Positions 26,673 to 35,462 are shown, counted from the stretch's first letter. The stretch is 64,000 nt of DNA from Allotamlana fucoidanivorans (GCF_045788535.1 NZ_CP074074.1:3472001-3536000); one strand, 5' to 3'. The notes: generated from the sequence alone by a model not told the origin. Numbers and translations are program-made.

Positions 26673-27623
26673 TTAGTTAAGATTAGACTCTGTTTCTTCT
26701 GGATCTAAATACTTAGGAATTCCATTTTTACCAATGTCGTTTGTAGGATCTCCATCCCCTTTTCCATCAGGTCCATCAAGATCTTCATTTATTGTATTTA
26801 CACCATCACCGTCATCATCAGGATCGAAAAAATCAGGTATACGATCACCATCTGTATCATCATTTGTAAGTTCGCCATCACCATCAATATCTTCTTTATA
26901 AGACGGCACATTATCTTCATCATGATCATTTTCAGACATCTGATACAAATCAAACTTGAAAATAATAGGAGAATACGCTGGAATCCCGGCTGTTCCACTT
27001 GAAAAATAGGCCAATCCAGAAGGTATAAACATAACACCTACCCCATGGTTTAAAAAGTCAACCGTTCCATCCTCATTTTCTACAAAATCTTCTGCCGTTC
27101 TAAACTCAGGTACTACTTTTCTCCATCCAGGTATTAATGAGGTTAAATCAAAAGTTACTGGTGTAGCAGCACTATCAAAAACCTTATTATCTAAAGTAAA
27201 CCCTTCATAATTCACCACCACATTATCAGCAAAAGTTGGTGATGGTGCCTCTGGGTTTACATTCGTATTTAAGTCTAAATAATAAACTTCATATTTGGTT
27301 TCCGCAAAAGTCACCAGCTTCATCAATGTATCATTTACTAACAATCTGCTTCCTTCAGGAACACTCTCTCCCTCTTCTAATTTAGTAATAATAAGGTCTG
27401 AAATACTAGGATTGGGATTAGGGTTAGTCCCATCAAAATCACTGGCATTATAATAATGGGTCTCTAAATAGTCTATTAACAACTGTTTATCCTCCTCTTG
27501 CTGTTCTGTTCTATCTCGTTCTGGAATTACAGGAATATCATTATCATCTTTTTTACATGATACAACACATAGGTTAAAACACAAGAAAACTAAACTTAAT
27601 ATCTTGAACTTCATTCTTTTCAA
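26673..27623 (-). CDS. FKBP-type peptidyl-prolyl isomerase lipoprotein with calcium-binding-type acidic tail
   Basis: 316 residues. Lipobox VVSC near residue 23 marks a lipoprotein. The FKBP domain covers about residues 120-230 (ADNVVVNYEGFTLDNKVFDS, PGWRKVVPEF, GVGVMFIPSGLAYFS), which corresponds to a proline isomerase acting on exported proteins. It is followed by an Asp-rich tail of thrombospondin type 3-like repeats (DIDGDGELTNDDTDGDRIPDF, DPDDDGDG), likely binding calcium. The ending KYLDPEETESN recalls gliding-associated flavobacterial lipoproteins; a link to GldI is possible but not shown. Confidence 0.88.
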   Translation of the reverse strand: MKRMKFKILSLVFLCFNLCVVSCKKDDNDIPVIPERDRTEQQEEDKQLLIDYLETHYYNASDFDGTNPNPNPSISDLIITKLEEGESVPEGSRLLVNDTLMKLVTFAETKYEVYYLDLNTNVNPEAPSPTFADNVVVNYEGFTLDNKVFDSAATPVTFDLTSLIPGWRKVVPEFRTAEDFVENEDGTVDFLNHGVGVMFIPSGLAYFSSGTAGIPAYSPIIFKFDLYQMSENDHDEDNVPSYKEDIDGDGELTNDDTDGDRIPDFFDPDDDGDGVNTINEDLDGPDGKGDGDPTNDIGKNGIPKYLDPEETESNLN

Positions 27624-27782
27624 TATTTATTTTTGCCTAAAATTTATTGCTATTTTAGCCTGCAAATTTTGAATTTAGATTTATAGGCAGGAATCTATAT
27701 TATTCCTTATTTTTGAGGTCGCAAGATACAATATAATTGTAAAGTTGTGCAACAAGATTAACTAAGTTTTATTAATAATTAC

Positions 27783-28154
27783 ATGCGGGTAGACAAGTAC
27801 TTATGGTGCGTTAGATATTATAAAACCAGAACACAAGCAACTGCGGCTTGCAAAAAAGGACAAGTACGTGTAAATGAAGATGTTGCAAAACCTAGCAGAG
27901 AAGTTTATGCTACAGACGTTATTGAACTACGCAAAGACCAAATTAGGTATAAACTTAAGATTAATGACTTACCGCCTAATCGTGTAGGAGCCAAACTGGT
28001 AGATATTTATAGAACCGATCAAACCCCTAAAGAAGCCTTTGAAGCCAAAGAATTATTAAAATATTCTAAAGACTATTACAGAAAAAAAGGTACCGGACGA
28101 CCTACAAAAAAAGATAGACGAGATATTGATGATTTTACGAATGAAAATGAGTAA
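27783..28154 (+). CDS. S4 domain RNA-binding protein, Hsp15-like
   Basis: 123 residues. The S4 domain is at the N-terminus: MRVDKYLWCVRYYKTRTQA, then KKGQVRVNEDVAKPSREV, the ribosomal protein S4-type alpha-L motif. The C-terminus is basic (RKKGTGRPTKKDRRDID). Hsp15 (HslR) of E. coli binds stalled 50S subunits carrying nascent chain-tRNA; the same role is likely. Next comes a phosphoribosyltransferase gene after 29 bp in the same direction. Confidence 0.9.
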   Translation: MRVDKYLWCVRYYKTRTQATAACKKGQVRVNEDVAKPSREVYATDVIELRKDQIRYKLKINDLPPNRVGAKLVDIYRTDQTPKEAFEAKELLKYSKDYYRKKGTGRPTKKDRRDIDDFTNENE

Positions 28155-28183
28155 TTTTATCTTTTAATTTTACAACGAACACT

Positions 28184-28687
28184 ATGGATGTTGAAAATAA
28201 CGTCATACTAAATCACCAGCAGATTAATCATAAAATAAGACGTATTGCCTTTCAGATATATGAAAGTAATGTGGACGAAAAGGAAGTTATATTGGCAGGA
28301 ATTAGTACCAATGGCTATATGTTAGCTAAAAAATTAAAGCAGGTGCTTCAAAAGATTTCAGATATAACGCCTATTCTTTGTGAGGTTCATGTTGATAAAA
28401 AACAACCTTGGACAGAAATTACAACGTCTTTATCCTCTGAAGCGTATCAAAACAAATCATTAGTTCTCGTTGATGACGTTTTAAATTCTGGGACTACCCT
28501 CATTTATGGTGTAAGACATTTTTTGGATGTACCTTTAAAACAATTCAAAACAGCCGTACTAGTAAATAGAAATCATAAAAAATATCCAGTAAAAGCTGAT
28601 TTCAAAGGAATATCGCTATCAACTTCTTTACATGAACACGTTAATGTCATCTTAGACGGAAAAATATTTGAGGCCGTATTAGAATAG
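28184..28687 (+). CDS. Phosphoribosyltransferase family protein (PyrR-like)
   Basis: 167 residues of the type I phosphoribosyltransferase fold. The PRPP loop is VLVDDVLNSGTTL. The N-terminal half (QINHKIRRIAFQIYESN, then LAGISTNGYMLAKKL) and the flexible-loop stretch DKKQPWTEITT resemble PyrR/uracil phosphoribosyltransferase proteins. PyrR controls pyrimidine genes; here no pyrimidine gene is adjacent, so the regulatory role is open. It overlaps the convergent shikimate kinase gene by 9 bp. Confidence 0.87.
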   Translation: MDVENNVILNHQQINHKIRRIAFQIYESNVDEKEVILAGISTNGYMLAKKLKQVLQKISDITPILCEVHVDKKQPWTEITTSLSSEAYQNKSLVLVDDVLNSGTTLIYGVRHFLDVPLKQFKTAVLVNRNHKKYPVKADFKGISLSTSLHEHVNVILDGKIFEAVLE

Positions 28688-29200
28688 CTCTAATAGAATG
28701 TCTTCAATAATATCATCTTTTTCCTTTCCATCAATTGAGACATGAATTTCGGCTTGATTGTAAAACGATATACGCTCAAAAAGATGCTTACCTATAAACT
28801 CGGTCATCTCTTCTAAAGTTTTGATATGAGCAATTAAAGGACGTTTTGCTTTTTTTCTTAAAAGCTTTTCTGCAAGCGTTGGAATTGTGGCTTTTAAATA
28901 AATGCTTTTTACATGAGGGGCTTCTAAAATAGTATTCATATTGTTGCTATAACAAGGCGTTCCTCCTCCCACTGACAAAATGATATCTTCTTTAGATTTT
29001 AAAACCTCTTTTAAATAATAAGCTTCCTGCTTTCTAAAATATACTTCACCTTTAGTTTTAAAAACATTGGTAACAGACATATCTTCTTTTTCTTCAATTA
29101 AATCATCTAAATCAATAAAATTGTAATTTAATTTATCTTTTAGTTTTTTTCCAATTGATGTCTTTCCTGAGGCCATATAGCCTATTAATACAATGATCAT
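28679..29200 (-). CDS. aroK: Shikimate kinase
   Basis: 173 residues. Walker A GYMASGKTSIGKKL, substrate-binding DLDDLIEEKE, the SVGGGTPCY loop, and the lid segment KRPLIA are all in place. It phosphorylates shikimate at the 3-hydroxyl in aromatic amino acid synthesis. Its 3' end overlaps the convergent phosphoribosyltransferase gene by 9 bp, so no terminator separates them. The ATG is about 80 bp away from the first tRNA-Lys promoter on the other strand. Confidence 0.95.
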   Translation of the reverse strand: MIIVLIGYMASGKTSIGKKLKDKLNYNFIDLDDLIEEKEDMSVTNVFKTKGEVYFRKQEAYYLKEVLKSKEDIILSVGGGTPCYSNNMNTILEAPHVKSIYLKATIPTLAEKLLRKKAKRPLIAHIKTLEEMTEFIGKHLFERISFYNQAEIHVSIDGKEKDDIIEDILLELF

Positions 29201-29276
29201 TATTACCTTACAAATTGATTATTAAAAACATAGATTAAAGCGGTGCAAAAAAACAAAAATTTCTTCAAAAAAAGCA

Positions 29277-29306
29277 TTGTTTTATTAATTAAAGATTATA
29301 TATTTG
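29277..29306 (+). promoter_or_regulatory. Promoter of tRNA-Lys copy 1
   Basis: TTG at 29277-29279, 19-nt spacer, TATATTTG at 29299-29306: a full match to the Bacteroidota TTG-N19-TAnnTTTG promoter, 36 bp before the tRNA. Confidence 0.85.
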
Positions 29307-29342
29307 CACCCGCTAACCGCACTAGGATAGTGAAAAAATATT

Positions 29343-29418
29343 GACCTGGTAGCTCAGTTGGTAGAGCATCTCCCTTTTAAGGAGAGGGTCCTGGGTTCGA
29401 GCCCCAGCCCGGTCACCA
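29343..29418 (+). tRNA. tRNA-Lys(UUU), copy 1
   Basis: 76 nt with CCA encoded. Cloverleaf: D arm GCTC/GAGC, anticodon stem TCTCC/GGAGA with loop CTTTTAA (anticodon TTT), T arm CTGGG/CCCAG with loop TTCGAGC. The acceptor stem GACCTGG/CCCGGTC has one T-C mismatch at position 5-68. Identical to the copy 260 bp downstream. Confidence 0.97.
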
Positions 29419-29449
29419 AAAGCCTGAAACTCTAGTTTCGGGCTTTTTT
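29418..29449 (+). terminator. Terminator of tRNA-Lys copy 1
   Basis: AAAAGCCTGAAAC and GTTTCGGGCTTTT form a 13-bp stem with one T-G pair, followed by T-rich sequence, directly after the tRNA. Confidence 0.85.
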
Positions 29450-29536
29450 ATTCTACAAACAACCCAAACAAAACACTAATTATCAACACGTTAACCTCAA
29501 CTTTTAAAATGGGTTAAAATTTCGATTATCAAAGCC

Positions 29537-29566
29537 TTGTTTTATTGATTAAAGGTTTTATATTTG
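29537..29566 (+). promoter_or_regulatory. Promoter of tRNA-Lys copy 2
   Basis: TTG at 29537-29539, 19-nt spacer, TATATTTG at 29559-29566; same geometry and distance as copy 1. Confidence 0.85.
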
Positions 29567-29602
29567 CACCCGCTAACCGCAATAGGATAGCGAAAAAATA
29601 TT

Positions 29603-29678
29603 GACCTGGTAGCTCAGTTGGTAGAGCATCTCCCTTTTAAGGAGAGGGTCCTGGGTTCGAGCCCCAGCCCGGTCACCA
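29603..29678 (+). tRNA. tRNA-Lys(UUU), copy 2
   Basis: 76 nt with CCA encoded, identical in sequence to copy 1 including the T-C mismatch in the acceptor stem and the TTT anticodon in loop CTTTTAA. Confidence 0.97.
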
Positions 29679-29710
29679 AAAGCCTAAAACGTTAGTTTTG
29701 GGCTTTTTTA
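29677..29710 (+). terminator. Terminator of tRNA-Lys copy 2, possibly shared
   Basis: AAAAGCCTAAAAC and GTTTTGGGCTTTT pair with one T-G pair. The stem ends at the stop codon of the convergent glycosidase gene (29708), so it may end both transcripts. Confidence 0.8.
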
Positions 29711-32155
29711 TTTTGATTTAGTTTTTAATTTAACATACCCAATTATAAGCTCTCCCGATGTAGTTTTACCTAGCAATTTTCCTGCAAAATTAGCGTTCGT
29801 AATACCATTTCCTTGTCCATTAAATTCAATTATTAAGTCGTTACCTTGTTTTCTCACTTTTTTTACAGAAGCTCCTTTTCCAAAATCTACAACTTCTGGT
29901 GCTCCAAATTTTAAGGAGGCTAAATTTATATCATTTTGAGCATCAAATCCGTCTTCAGAAATTACAAGAATTTTTATGGTCTTTGTAGTATTCGTTATCA
30001 AGTCTTTATTTAATAATTTTAATCGCTTATGTTTAGTTAAGGGTACTATTATATTCTTTGAATTATGGTTGTCTCTCGCCAAATCATCAGCCTTTGGAAC
30101 ATCAATAACTGCCAGTGATAAATGGGTTGCTCTACCAAATTCATCTTGAAGTATATGAGGTCTTTCTAATTTATACCAATATGTTTTTGTACCGTCTTCA
30201 TACATTGTGCTATTAGCAGTGTAGGCCGTACCTGGATTAAATTTCCAATTTACTCCATCTGGAGATCTTAAATAAATAGCCCTATAATCCCAAAACGCAT
30301 TTATAATCATATGAAATTGCACATCATCCTTCCACAAAACAGGATCTTCATAATTTGAATTTCTATATTTCTCGGGTATTATTATATTGCCTTGTATTGG
30401 CTTGGTAATAACTTTATAAGGCCCCAATGGGTTGCTTCCCTTACTCTTCATAATGGCTCCTCCTTTGGTTACAAATAAAAAAGTATCATCTAACAATTGC
30501 ACTCCAGACAAGTTTCTATAAAAGCGATAAAAAAGTTCTGGTTTTTCAGGAGCCCCCTCAGTATCTACTTCCATAATACCTAAATGTTTCCATGGTCCGT
30601 TCATAGTGTTTGATTTAAACAAATGTGCTTCCCAATCGATTAAAGAATACAGCAAATAAGACCCATCATTTAAAAGAACAATATCTGGATTATGACCAAA
30701 ACCGTCAGCAAATTGATAAGCGATACTATCTTTAACTTTGTATGGACCAGTAGGTTCGTTAGACTCGACATGGGCAACTGTTGAGTTTGGCCACTCCCAA
30801 TGTCCTTTTGTAGCATTTGCTGGCCATCTGGTAACACACATATGGTATTTGCCGTCTTTATCTTTAACAGGTCTTCCTCCCCAATAGCTCCAGTTTGGAT
30901 CTTCAATACCATTGTCTATATCTCTTGGTACAACACCTGGTGCTCCCCAAGTATTAGCGCTCAACTTTTTAAATATGGGCATGGGTTTAATTAAATCACT
31001 AAATGAAGCGCCTTTTACCATTTTCACTTTGGCTTTACTTAATTTAGAAGCCTCACTTCTATTTCCGCTGTAATCATGTGCATAAATCCAATATGTATTT
31101 TCAACACCTTTGGATGGTGTAAAATCTAAATAACTCGTTGCATTCAAATGATAGGCAATGGGTTCCTTATTTTGTCCATGTGCATCACCTCGATATACCG
31201 AATAATAGGAGACATCTTTACTGAGACTTTTATCCCAAGAAACTTTTACTTCTGCATCAAAACTTTCAGTAGCTACATTTAATGGAGGGAGCGGTTGACT
31301 ACCATCTTTAAGCCTAATTGTCAATTTATTAGAACCAACAGACTCTTCTTTATTAAGCCGCGTTACCACATAAGTATATTCTACTCCTGGTATAAAACTA
31401 CTATCAATAAGCGAGTTATTGGGTGTTTCTCCAATTACATGGTAGACCATATTTCCTTTTAAACTGGCCTGGCCTCTATAAACTTTAAATATAGAACTAC
31501 TATCTGCATTAACATCAGTCCAACTTAAAGCAATAGTTTCCTGCTTTTGTTTTCCGTTAAGTTTTGGCCCCGCAAACTCTGGTGCTTGAACCGCTATATT
31601 GACATAGTTTAAATAAACCTTTATATCTTTTTGAGAATAAAACCTTACTCTAACAAAAGGAAGTCCTTGTGAGGCATCCTGATTATTAATCCTATAAATA
31701 CCTTGAAAATGTTCTGTGATCTTATCTGATCCTTTTAATTTTACTTTTTTTGCCAATACCCGCTCATAATCACCAAAAACTAAACTTAATGATAACGTAC
31801 CTTCACTAATATATTCTAAATCGGCACCAAAGCTCCAATTAATAATATCACCAACTTTTGGCTCTTGATATTTTGGATTAGAATTTAAAACCTTAGATTC
31901 CGCAATGGACTCTTCACACATTGAAAACAAGCTACCTTGATGAAGCCCAATAGCTTTTTCATCTTCTCCTTTGATGATGGAAGTTTTCCAATATGGCGAT
32001 TGCTCTGCTCGTCTCCAATATCCCCAAACCATTGAAAAATCACCGTCATAAACATTATCAAAAGGTGCGTTATCTCCTAACAATACTATTTGAGCCATTG
32101 ATAGTGAATGTATAAAACATATAAAAAGTATACCTAAGAGGTTTTTAACTGCCAT
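29708..32155 (-). CDS. Exported FN3 and GH43-like beta-propeller protein
   Basis: 815 residues with a signal peptide (ending SLSMAQ). Residues about 25-190 form a beta-sandwich-like module that may bind carbohydrate. Two fibronectin type III domains follow (about 195-290 and 290-380; ALSWTDVNADSS, VKVSWDKSLS, SYYSVYRG). Residues about 400-720 look like a five-bladed propeller of the GH43/GH117 kind: WSYWGGRPVKDKDGKYHM, GFGHNPDIVLLNDGSYLLY, NSNYEDPVLWKDDVQFHM, then KLERPHILQDEFGRATHLS. Candidate catalytic acids sit in HNPD and YEDPVL. The substrate is unknown. It stands alone between tRNA-Lys and tRNA-His genes, outside the main polysaccharide locus. Confidence 0.75.
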   Translation of the reverse strand: MAVKNLLGILFICFIHSLSMAQIVLLGDNAPFDNVYDGDFSMVWGYWRRAEQSPYWKTSIIKGEDEKAIGLHQGSLFSMCEESIAESKVLNSNPKYQEPKVGDIINWSFGADLEYISEGTLSLSLVFGDYERVLAKKVKLKGSDKITEHFQGIYRINNQDASQGLPFVRVRFYSQKDIKVYLNYVNIAVQAPEFAGPKLNGKQKQETIALSWTDVNADSSSIFKVYRGQASLKGNMVYHVIGETPNNSLIDSSFIPGVEYTYVVTRLNKEESVGSNKLTIRLKDGSQPLPPLNVATESFDAEVKVSWDKSLSKDVSYYSVYRGDAHGQNKEPIAYHLNATSYLDFTPSKGVENTYWIYAHDYSGNRSEASKLSKAKVKMVKGASFSDLIKPMPIFKKLSANTWGAPGVVPRDIDNGIEDPNWSYWGGRPVKDKDGKYHMCVTRWPANATKGHWEWPNSTVAHVESNEPTGPYKVKDSIAYQFADGFGHNPDIVLLNDGSYLLYSLIDWEAHLFKSNTMNGPWKHLGIMEVDTEGAPEKPELFYRFYRNLSGVQLLDDTFLFVTKGGAIMKSKGSNPLGPYKVITKPIQGNIIIPEKYRNSNYEDPVLWKDDVQFHMIINAFWDYRAIYLRSPDGVNWKFNPGTAYTANSTMYEDGTKTYWYKLERPHILQDEFGRATHLSLAVIDVPKADDLARDNHNSKNIIVPLTKHKRLKLLNKDLITNTTKTIKILVISEDGFDAQNDINLASLKFGAPEVVDFGKGASVKKVRKQGNDLIIEFNGQGNGITNANFAGKLLGKTTSGELIIGYVKLKTKSK

Positions 32156-32311
32156 ATTTTACGTTTAGTTTAATTAGTCTAGTTTAAACTTAACCTCCTA
32201 CATGAATAGTCATGCATGATTAAGCATTTATATTTTTCCCGAAAATAATGTTTATAAAGAAAATAGACAATTATGAACTTGCACTAAGTTTCCATAAAAC
32301 AAGGAGAGTCT

Positions 32312-32350
32312 AAAAACAAAAAAAGCCCTTCAATAAAAATTGAAAGGCTT
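32312..32350 (-). terminator. Terminator of tRNA-His
   Basis: On the minus strand AAGCC-TTTCAAT pairs with ATTGAAGGGCTT around a T-rich loop, followed by a T-run. It lies 10 nt past the tRNA-His 3' end. Confidence 0.8.
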
Positions 32351-32360
32351 GGTATTTTTG

Positions 32361-32434
32361 GGTGGAAGATCGGTCTCGAACCGACGACCTCCTGAACCAC
32401 AATCAGGCGCTCTAACCAACTGAGCTACAACCAC
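32361..32434 (-). tRNA. tRNA-His(GUG)
   Basis: 74 nt on the minus strand; anticodon stem CCTGA/TCAGG with loop TTGTGGT (anticodon GTG). An extra G at 32435 can serve as G-1 and pair with discriminator C at 32361, as tRNA-His requires. T stem GTCGG/CCGAT. The acceptor GTGGTTG/CTTCCAC has two T-T mismatches. CCA is not encoded. Confidence 0.96.
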
Positions 32435-32548
32435 CATTTTGGCATTTTTGCAATGCGTGTGCAAATGTAAACGATTTCAACGTTATCTACAAAGACTTTT
32501 TTCAATATTTTATTTAAAAAAGTAAATTTAAAATTCTAGTGTTCATAA

Positions 32549-33265
32549 CTACTTCAAATCAAATAAACTATCAACAGCCACATAACGTTCAGCCGAAAAA
32601 CCTTCAGCATATTCCACACCTATTAATCTACCCAAATCTCTAGCTCGATAGATAACACTATCGGTAAAATTTTTACTTGAAATTGGGGTTTCAGGTTCCT
32701 TACTATTGGCATCGTAAAACTGTGTTTTATAAGCCAGGACGGCCTTCATTTTAATATCCATAAATCCAGAAACATCAACCACAAAATCGGGCTCTATATT
32801 CTTCCATTGCATATAATGATATACTTGTTTTGGCCGCCAAGATTGCTGTAATTTATCTTCTAAATAGGTTTCTATTTTTATTAATCCGCTTAAGAAACAA
32901 GCATCACTAGCTAGCCTACTTCCTTTAGGGTGATCAATATGCCTGTCATCAATAGCATTACACAATACAATGTCTGGTTGGTATTTTCTTAAAACTTTTA
33001 TAACTTCTAATTGATGCGATTTATCATTAATAAAAAACCCATCAGCAAAGCCTAAATTTTCTCTAACACATACACCCAATATATCAGCTGCTTCCTTAGC
33101 TTCTTTTTTTCTGGTTTCGGCAGTACCTCTAGTACCTAACTCTCCCTGTGTTAAATCTAAAATACCTACTTTTTTTCCCTTGGTCACTTCTTTGGCTATT
33201 ATGGCCGCACAGCCTAATTCAACATCATCAGGATGAGCCCCTATTGCCAGAATATCTAATTTCAT
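32549..33265 (-). CDS. bshB1: Bacillithiol biosynthesis deacetylase BshB1
   Basis: 238 residues, PIG-L/LmbE fold without a signal peptide. The zinc motif AHPDDVELGCA is near the N-terminus, followed by DLTQGELGTRGTAETRKKEA, which is specific for BshB1, then ENLGFADG, DDRHIDHPKGS and the C-terminal EYAEGFSAERY. It removes the acetyl group from GlcNAc-malate in bacillithiol synthesis, the low-molecular-weight thiol of many Bacteroidota. It is transcribed alone. Confidence 0.95.
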   Translation of the reverse strand: MKLDILAIGAHPDDVELGCAAIIAKEVTKGKKVGILDLTQGELGTRGTAETRKKEAKEAADILGVCVRENLGFADGFFINDKSHQLEVIKVLRKYQPDIVLCNAIDDRHIDHPKGSRLASDACFLSGLIKIETYLEDKLQQSWRPKQVYHYMQWKNIEPDFVVDVSGFMDIKMKAVLAYKTQFYDANSKEPETPISSKNFTDSVIYRARDLGRLIGVEYAEGFSAERYVAVDSLFDLK

Positions 33266-33562
33266 ATTTCTACAATTTCGTATGTTTTTTTAATAAAATT
33301 TAGATGAATTACGTTAATTACAAAAATCTAAATCATAAAAATGTGTGCTTTTTTATGAATATCTAAATAAGCAAAATTACTATCACGTTTTCGCTTATGT
33401 CATTTATAAATAAAATTGTAAAAATATCACAATTATTAAAAAATGAGCGCTTCGCAAAAATAATGACTAATATCATAATAATTGGAGATTATCGCATGTA
33501 GTTTTACACCGTAAACAATCAAGCACTCTTAGGGAGTGTATTAGCTAAAAGAATTATATATT
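33266..33562. other. Divergent intergenic region between bshB1 and the SLC13-type permease
   Basis: 297 bp, very AT-rich. A short perfect hairpin CACTC-TTAGG-GAGTG lies at 33524-33538, 25 bp before the permease ATG, and could act on translation. No complete TTG-N19-TAnnTTTG promoter is found for either gene; a partial TAGTTTTA box at 33499-33506 might serve the permease. Confidence 0.4.
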
Positions 33563-35404
33563 ATGATCTATTTAATGCTCACTATTTTAGTCATTACAAT
33601 TGGGCTTTTTATTTGGGGAAAATTCACCCCAGATATTGTTGCACTCATGTCTATGCTAGCCCTATTCTTAACAGGTATTTTAACTCCTACAGAAACCTTA
33701 AGTGGTTTTAGCAACCCCACAGTTATTATGATTGCTGCCTTATTTATTGTAGGAGAGGGCATTGCCCAAACTGGCTGGACCGCTATGGCTGGTAAAAAGT
33801 TTGTAGAATGGGCAGGCAAAAGTGTCCCTAAACTTCTGGTTATTGTATCACTTGGAGCTGGTGTTTTATCTGGATTTGTAAGTAATACAGGTACTGTTGC
33901 AACCTTGATGCCTTTAACCATATCATCTGCATGGAGCATAGGTACTTTGCCTTCAAAAATGCTTATGCCGGTGGCCTTTGGATCTAATACTGGTGGACTT
34001 TTAACCTTAACAGGAACACCACCAAATATTATTGCTAGTAATGCTTTGGTTGAAGCTGGATTTGAGGGCTTTTCATTCTTTGAATTCTCATTAATTGGTG
34101 TGCCTTTATTAATTGTTGCCCTACTCTATTTTAGATATGTTGGTTACAAACTATTACCTAGTAACAGAACAAATAATAAACCTGTAAATATTGAATCTAC
34201 ACTTCACAATTGGATTGGAGCTTATAAAGTTGATGACGGGTATTACCGCCTAAGAATAAGAAGTCTTTCACCGCTTATCAATACAAAACTTGAAGATTGG
34301 CATTTTGAAAGAGATTATGATGTTATCATCATTCGATTAAAAAGAAGACATCCAAATATTCTAAAAGGTATTCCAGCTTATGAAGAGTTTCCTAGCATGG
34401 GAACAGAGTTACGCTATCACGATATCATAACTGTAAAAGGTGAAACTGAAGCAATTAATAAATTGATGATTAAATTCAGATTGGGGCTGCTACCGTTAGA
34501 ACCCATTACAGATGAACTTAAAAACAATCTCATTAACCAAGAGGTAGGAATGACAGAAGTTATTGTAAACCCTAATTCTATCTTGGTAGGGAGAAAATAT
34601 AAACTTGGAGACTATTTCCGTAGATTTGGAATCCAGTTACTTGCTGCTTCAAGAAATAATACCCCTTTACAAGACAAAGAAATTACAGTTAAAGCTGGGG
34701 ATGCATTTCTATTAAGAGGTACCTGGGAAAACATTGATGACCTGAAAAAACAACATGAAAACCTTGTAATAATAGGTAGTCCTGAGGGGATGGCTAAAAA
34801 TGTAGACAGCTTGAATTCAAAGTCTTATATTGCAATGGGCGCCTTATTACTTATGATTTTGCTCATGGTATTCAAGATTGTACCAGGTTCAATTGCCGCA
34901 TTAATTTCAGCAGGTGTTGTTTTGCTTACTGGTTGTGTGCCTATTTCAAAAGCATATAAAGGTATTAGCTGGACAAGTGTTGTTATGATTGCCGCTATGA
35001 TTCCTATGGGTGTGGCTCTACAAAAAACAGGAACGGCGCAATTAATTGCCAACACACTAGTTGAGCACCTAGGTGCTATTCACCCTGTTTTATTACTTGG
35101 AGGCGTATTTTTATTAACCACGACCTTTAGTCAGGTTATTAGTAATTCTGCAACAGCTGTTTTGATGGCACCAATTGCTATTTTGGCTGCCGAATCATTA
35201 AACCTCTCTCCTGCTCCATTCATGATTGTTGTTGCTATTAGTGCTTCAACAGCATTTTTAACACCAATTGGTACCACAACAAATGCTATGGTGATGACAG
35301 CTGGTGGCTATAAATTTATGGATTACTTAAAAGTTGGTGCACCACTACTATTTGTATTCTTCTTAATTTCATTACTCATTGTACCACTTATATGGCCATT
35401 TTAA
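33563..35404 (+). CDS. SLC13 family permease with central TrkA-C (RCK_C) domains
   Basis: 613 residues. Two membrane halves (about residues 1-195 and 410-613) hold the DASS-type repeats: FVSNTGTVATLMPL, then NTGGLLTLTGTPPNIIASNAL in the first half, and QVISNSATAVLMAPI with FLTPIGTTTNAMVM in the second. Between them are two soluble RCK_C-like domains (about residues 200-400; GMTEVIVNPNSILVGRKY, EITVKAGDAFLLRG). The family moves dicarboxylates, sulfate or other anions with sodium; the RCK_C subgroup is of unclear specificity. Given nearby sulfated-glycan catabolism elsewhere in the window, sulfate transport is possible but not shown. Confidence 0.9.
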   Translation: MIYLMLTILVITIGLFIWGKFTPDIVALMSMLALFLTGILTPTETLSGFSNPTVIMIAALFIVGEGIAQTGWTAMAGKKFVEWAGKSVPKLLVIVSLGAGVLSGFVSNTGTVATLMPLTISSAWSIGTLPSKMLMPVAFGSNTGGLLTLTGTPPNIIASNALVEAGFEGFSFFEFSLIGVPLLIVALLYFRYVGYKLLPSNRTNNKPVNIESTLHNWIGAYKVDDGYYRLRIRSLSPLINTKLEDWHFERDYDVIIIRLKRRHPNILKGIPAYEEFPSMGTELRYHDIITVKGETEAINKLMIKFRLGLLPLEPITDELKNNLINQEVGMTEVIVNPNSILVGRKYKLGDYFRRFGIQLLAASRNNTPLQDKEITVKAGDAFLLRGTWENIDDLKKQHENLVIIGSPEGMAKNVDSLNSKSYIAMGALLLMILLMVFKIVPGSIAALISAGVVLLTGCVPISKAYKGISWTSVVMIAAMIPMGVALQKTGTAQLIANTLVEHLGAIHPVLLLGGVFLLTTTFSQVISNSATAVLMAPIAILAAESLNLSPAPFMIVVAISASTAFLTPIGTTTNAMVMTAGGYKFMDYLKVGAPLLFVFFLISLLIVPLIWPF

Positions 35405-35462
35405 CAGTAATTTATCATAAATAAAGAAAATCATTTATATATACTTAGCAGAAATTCAATCT

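Larger units (their letters stand above)
29277..29712 (+). repeat. 260-bp tandem duplication of a tRNA-Lys transcription unit
   Basis: The segment from the -33 TTG through tRNA and terminator (about 29277-29452) recurs with a 260-bp offset (29537-29712). The promoter boxes, the leader sequence beginning CACCCGCTAACCGCA and the tRNA are nearly identical. The spacer in between has diverged. Confidence 0.9.

Noticed and set aside
29277..32435. Integrated mobile element between the tRNA genes
   Set aside because: No integrase, transposase or direct repeat of a tRNA 3' end is visible; only the tRNA-Lys unit duplication is supported.
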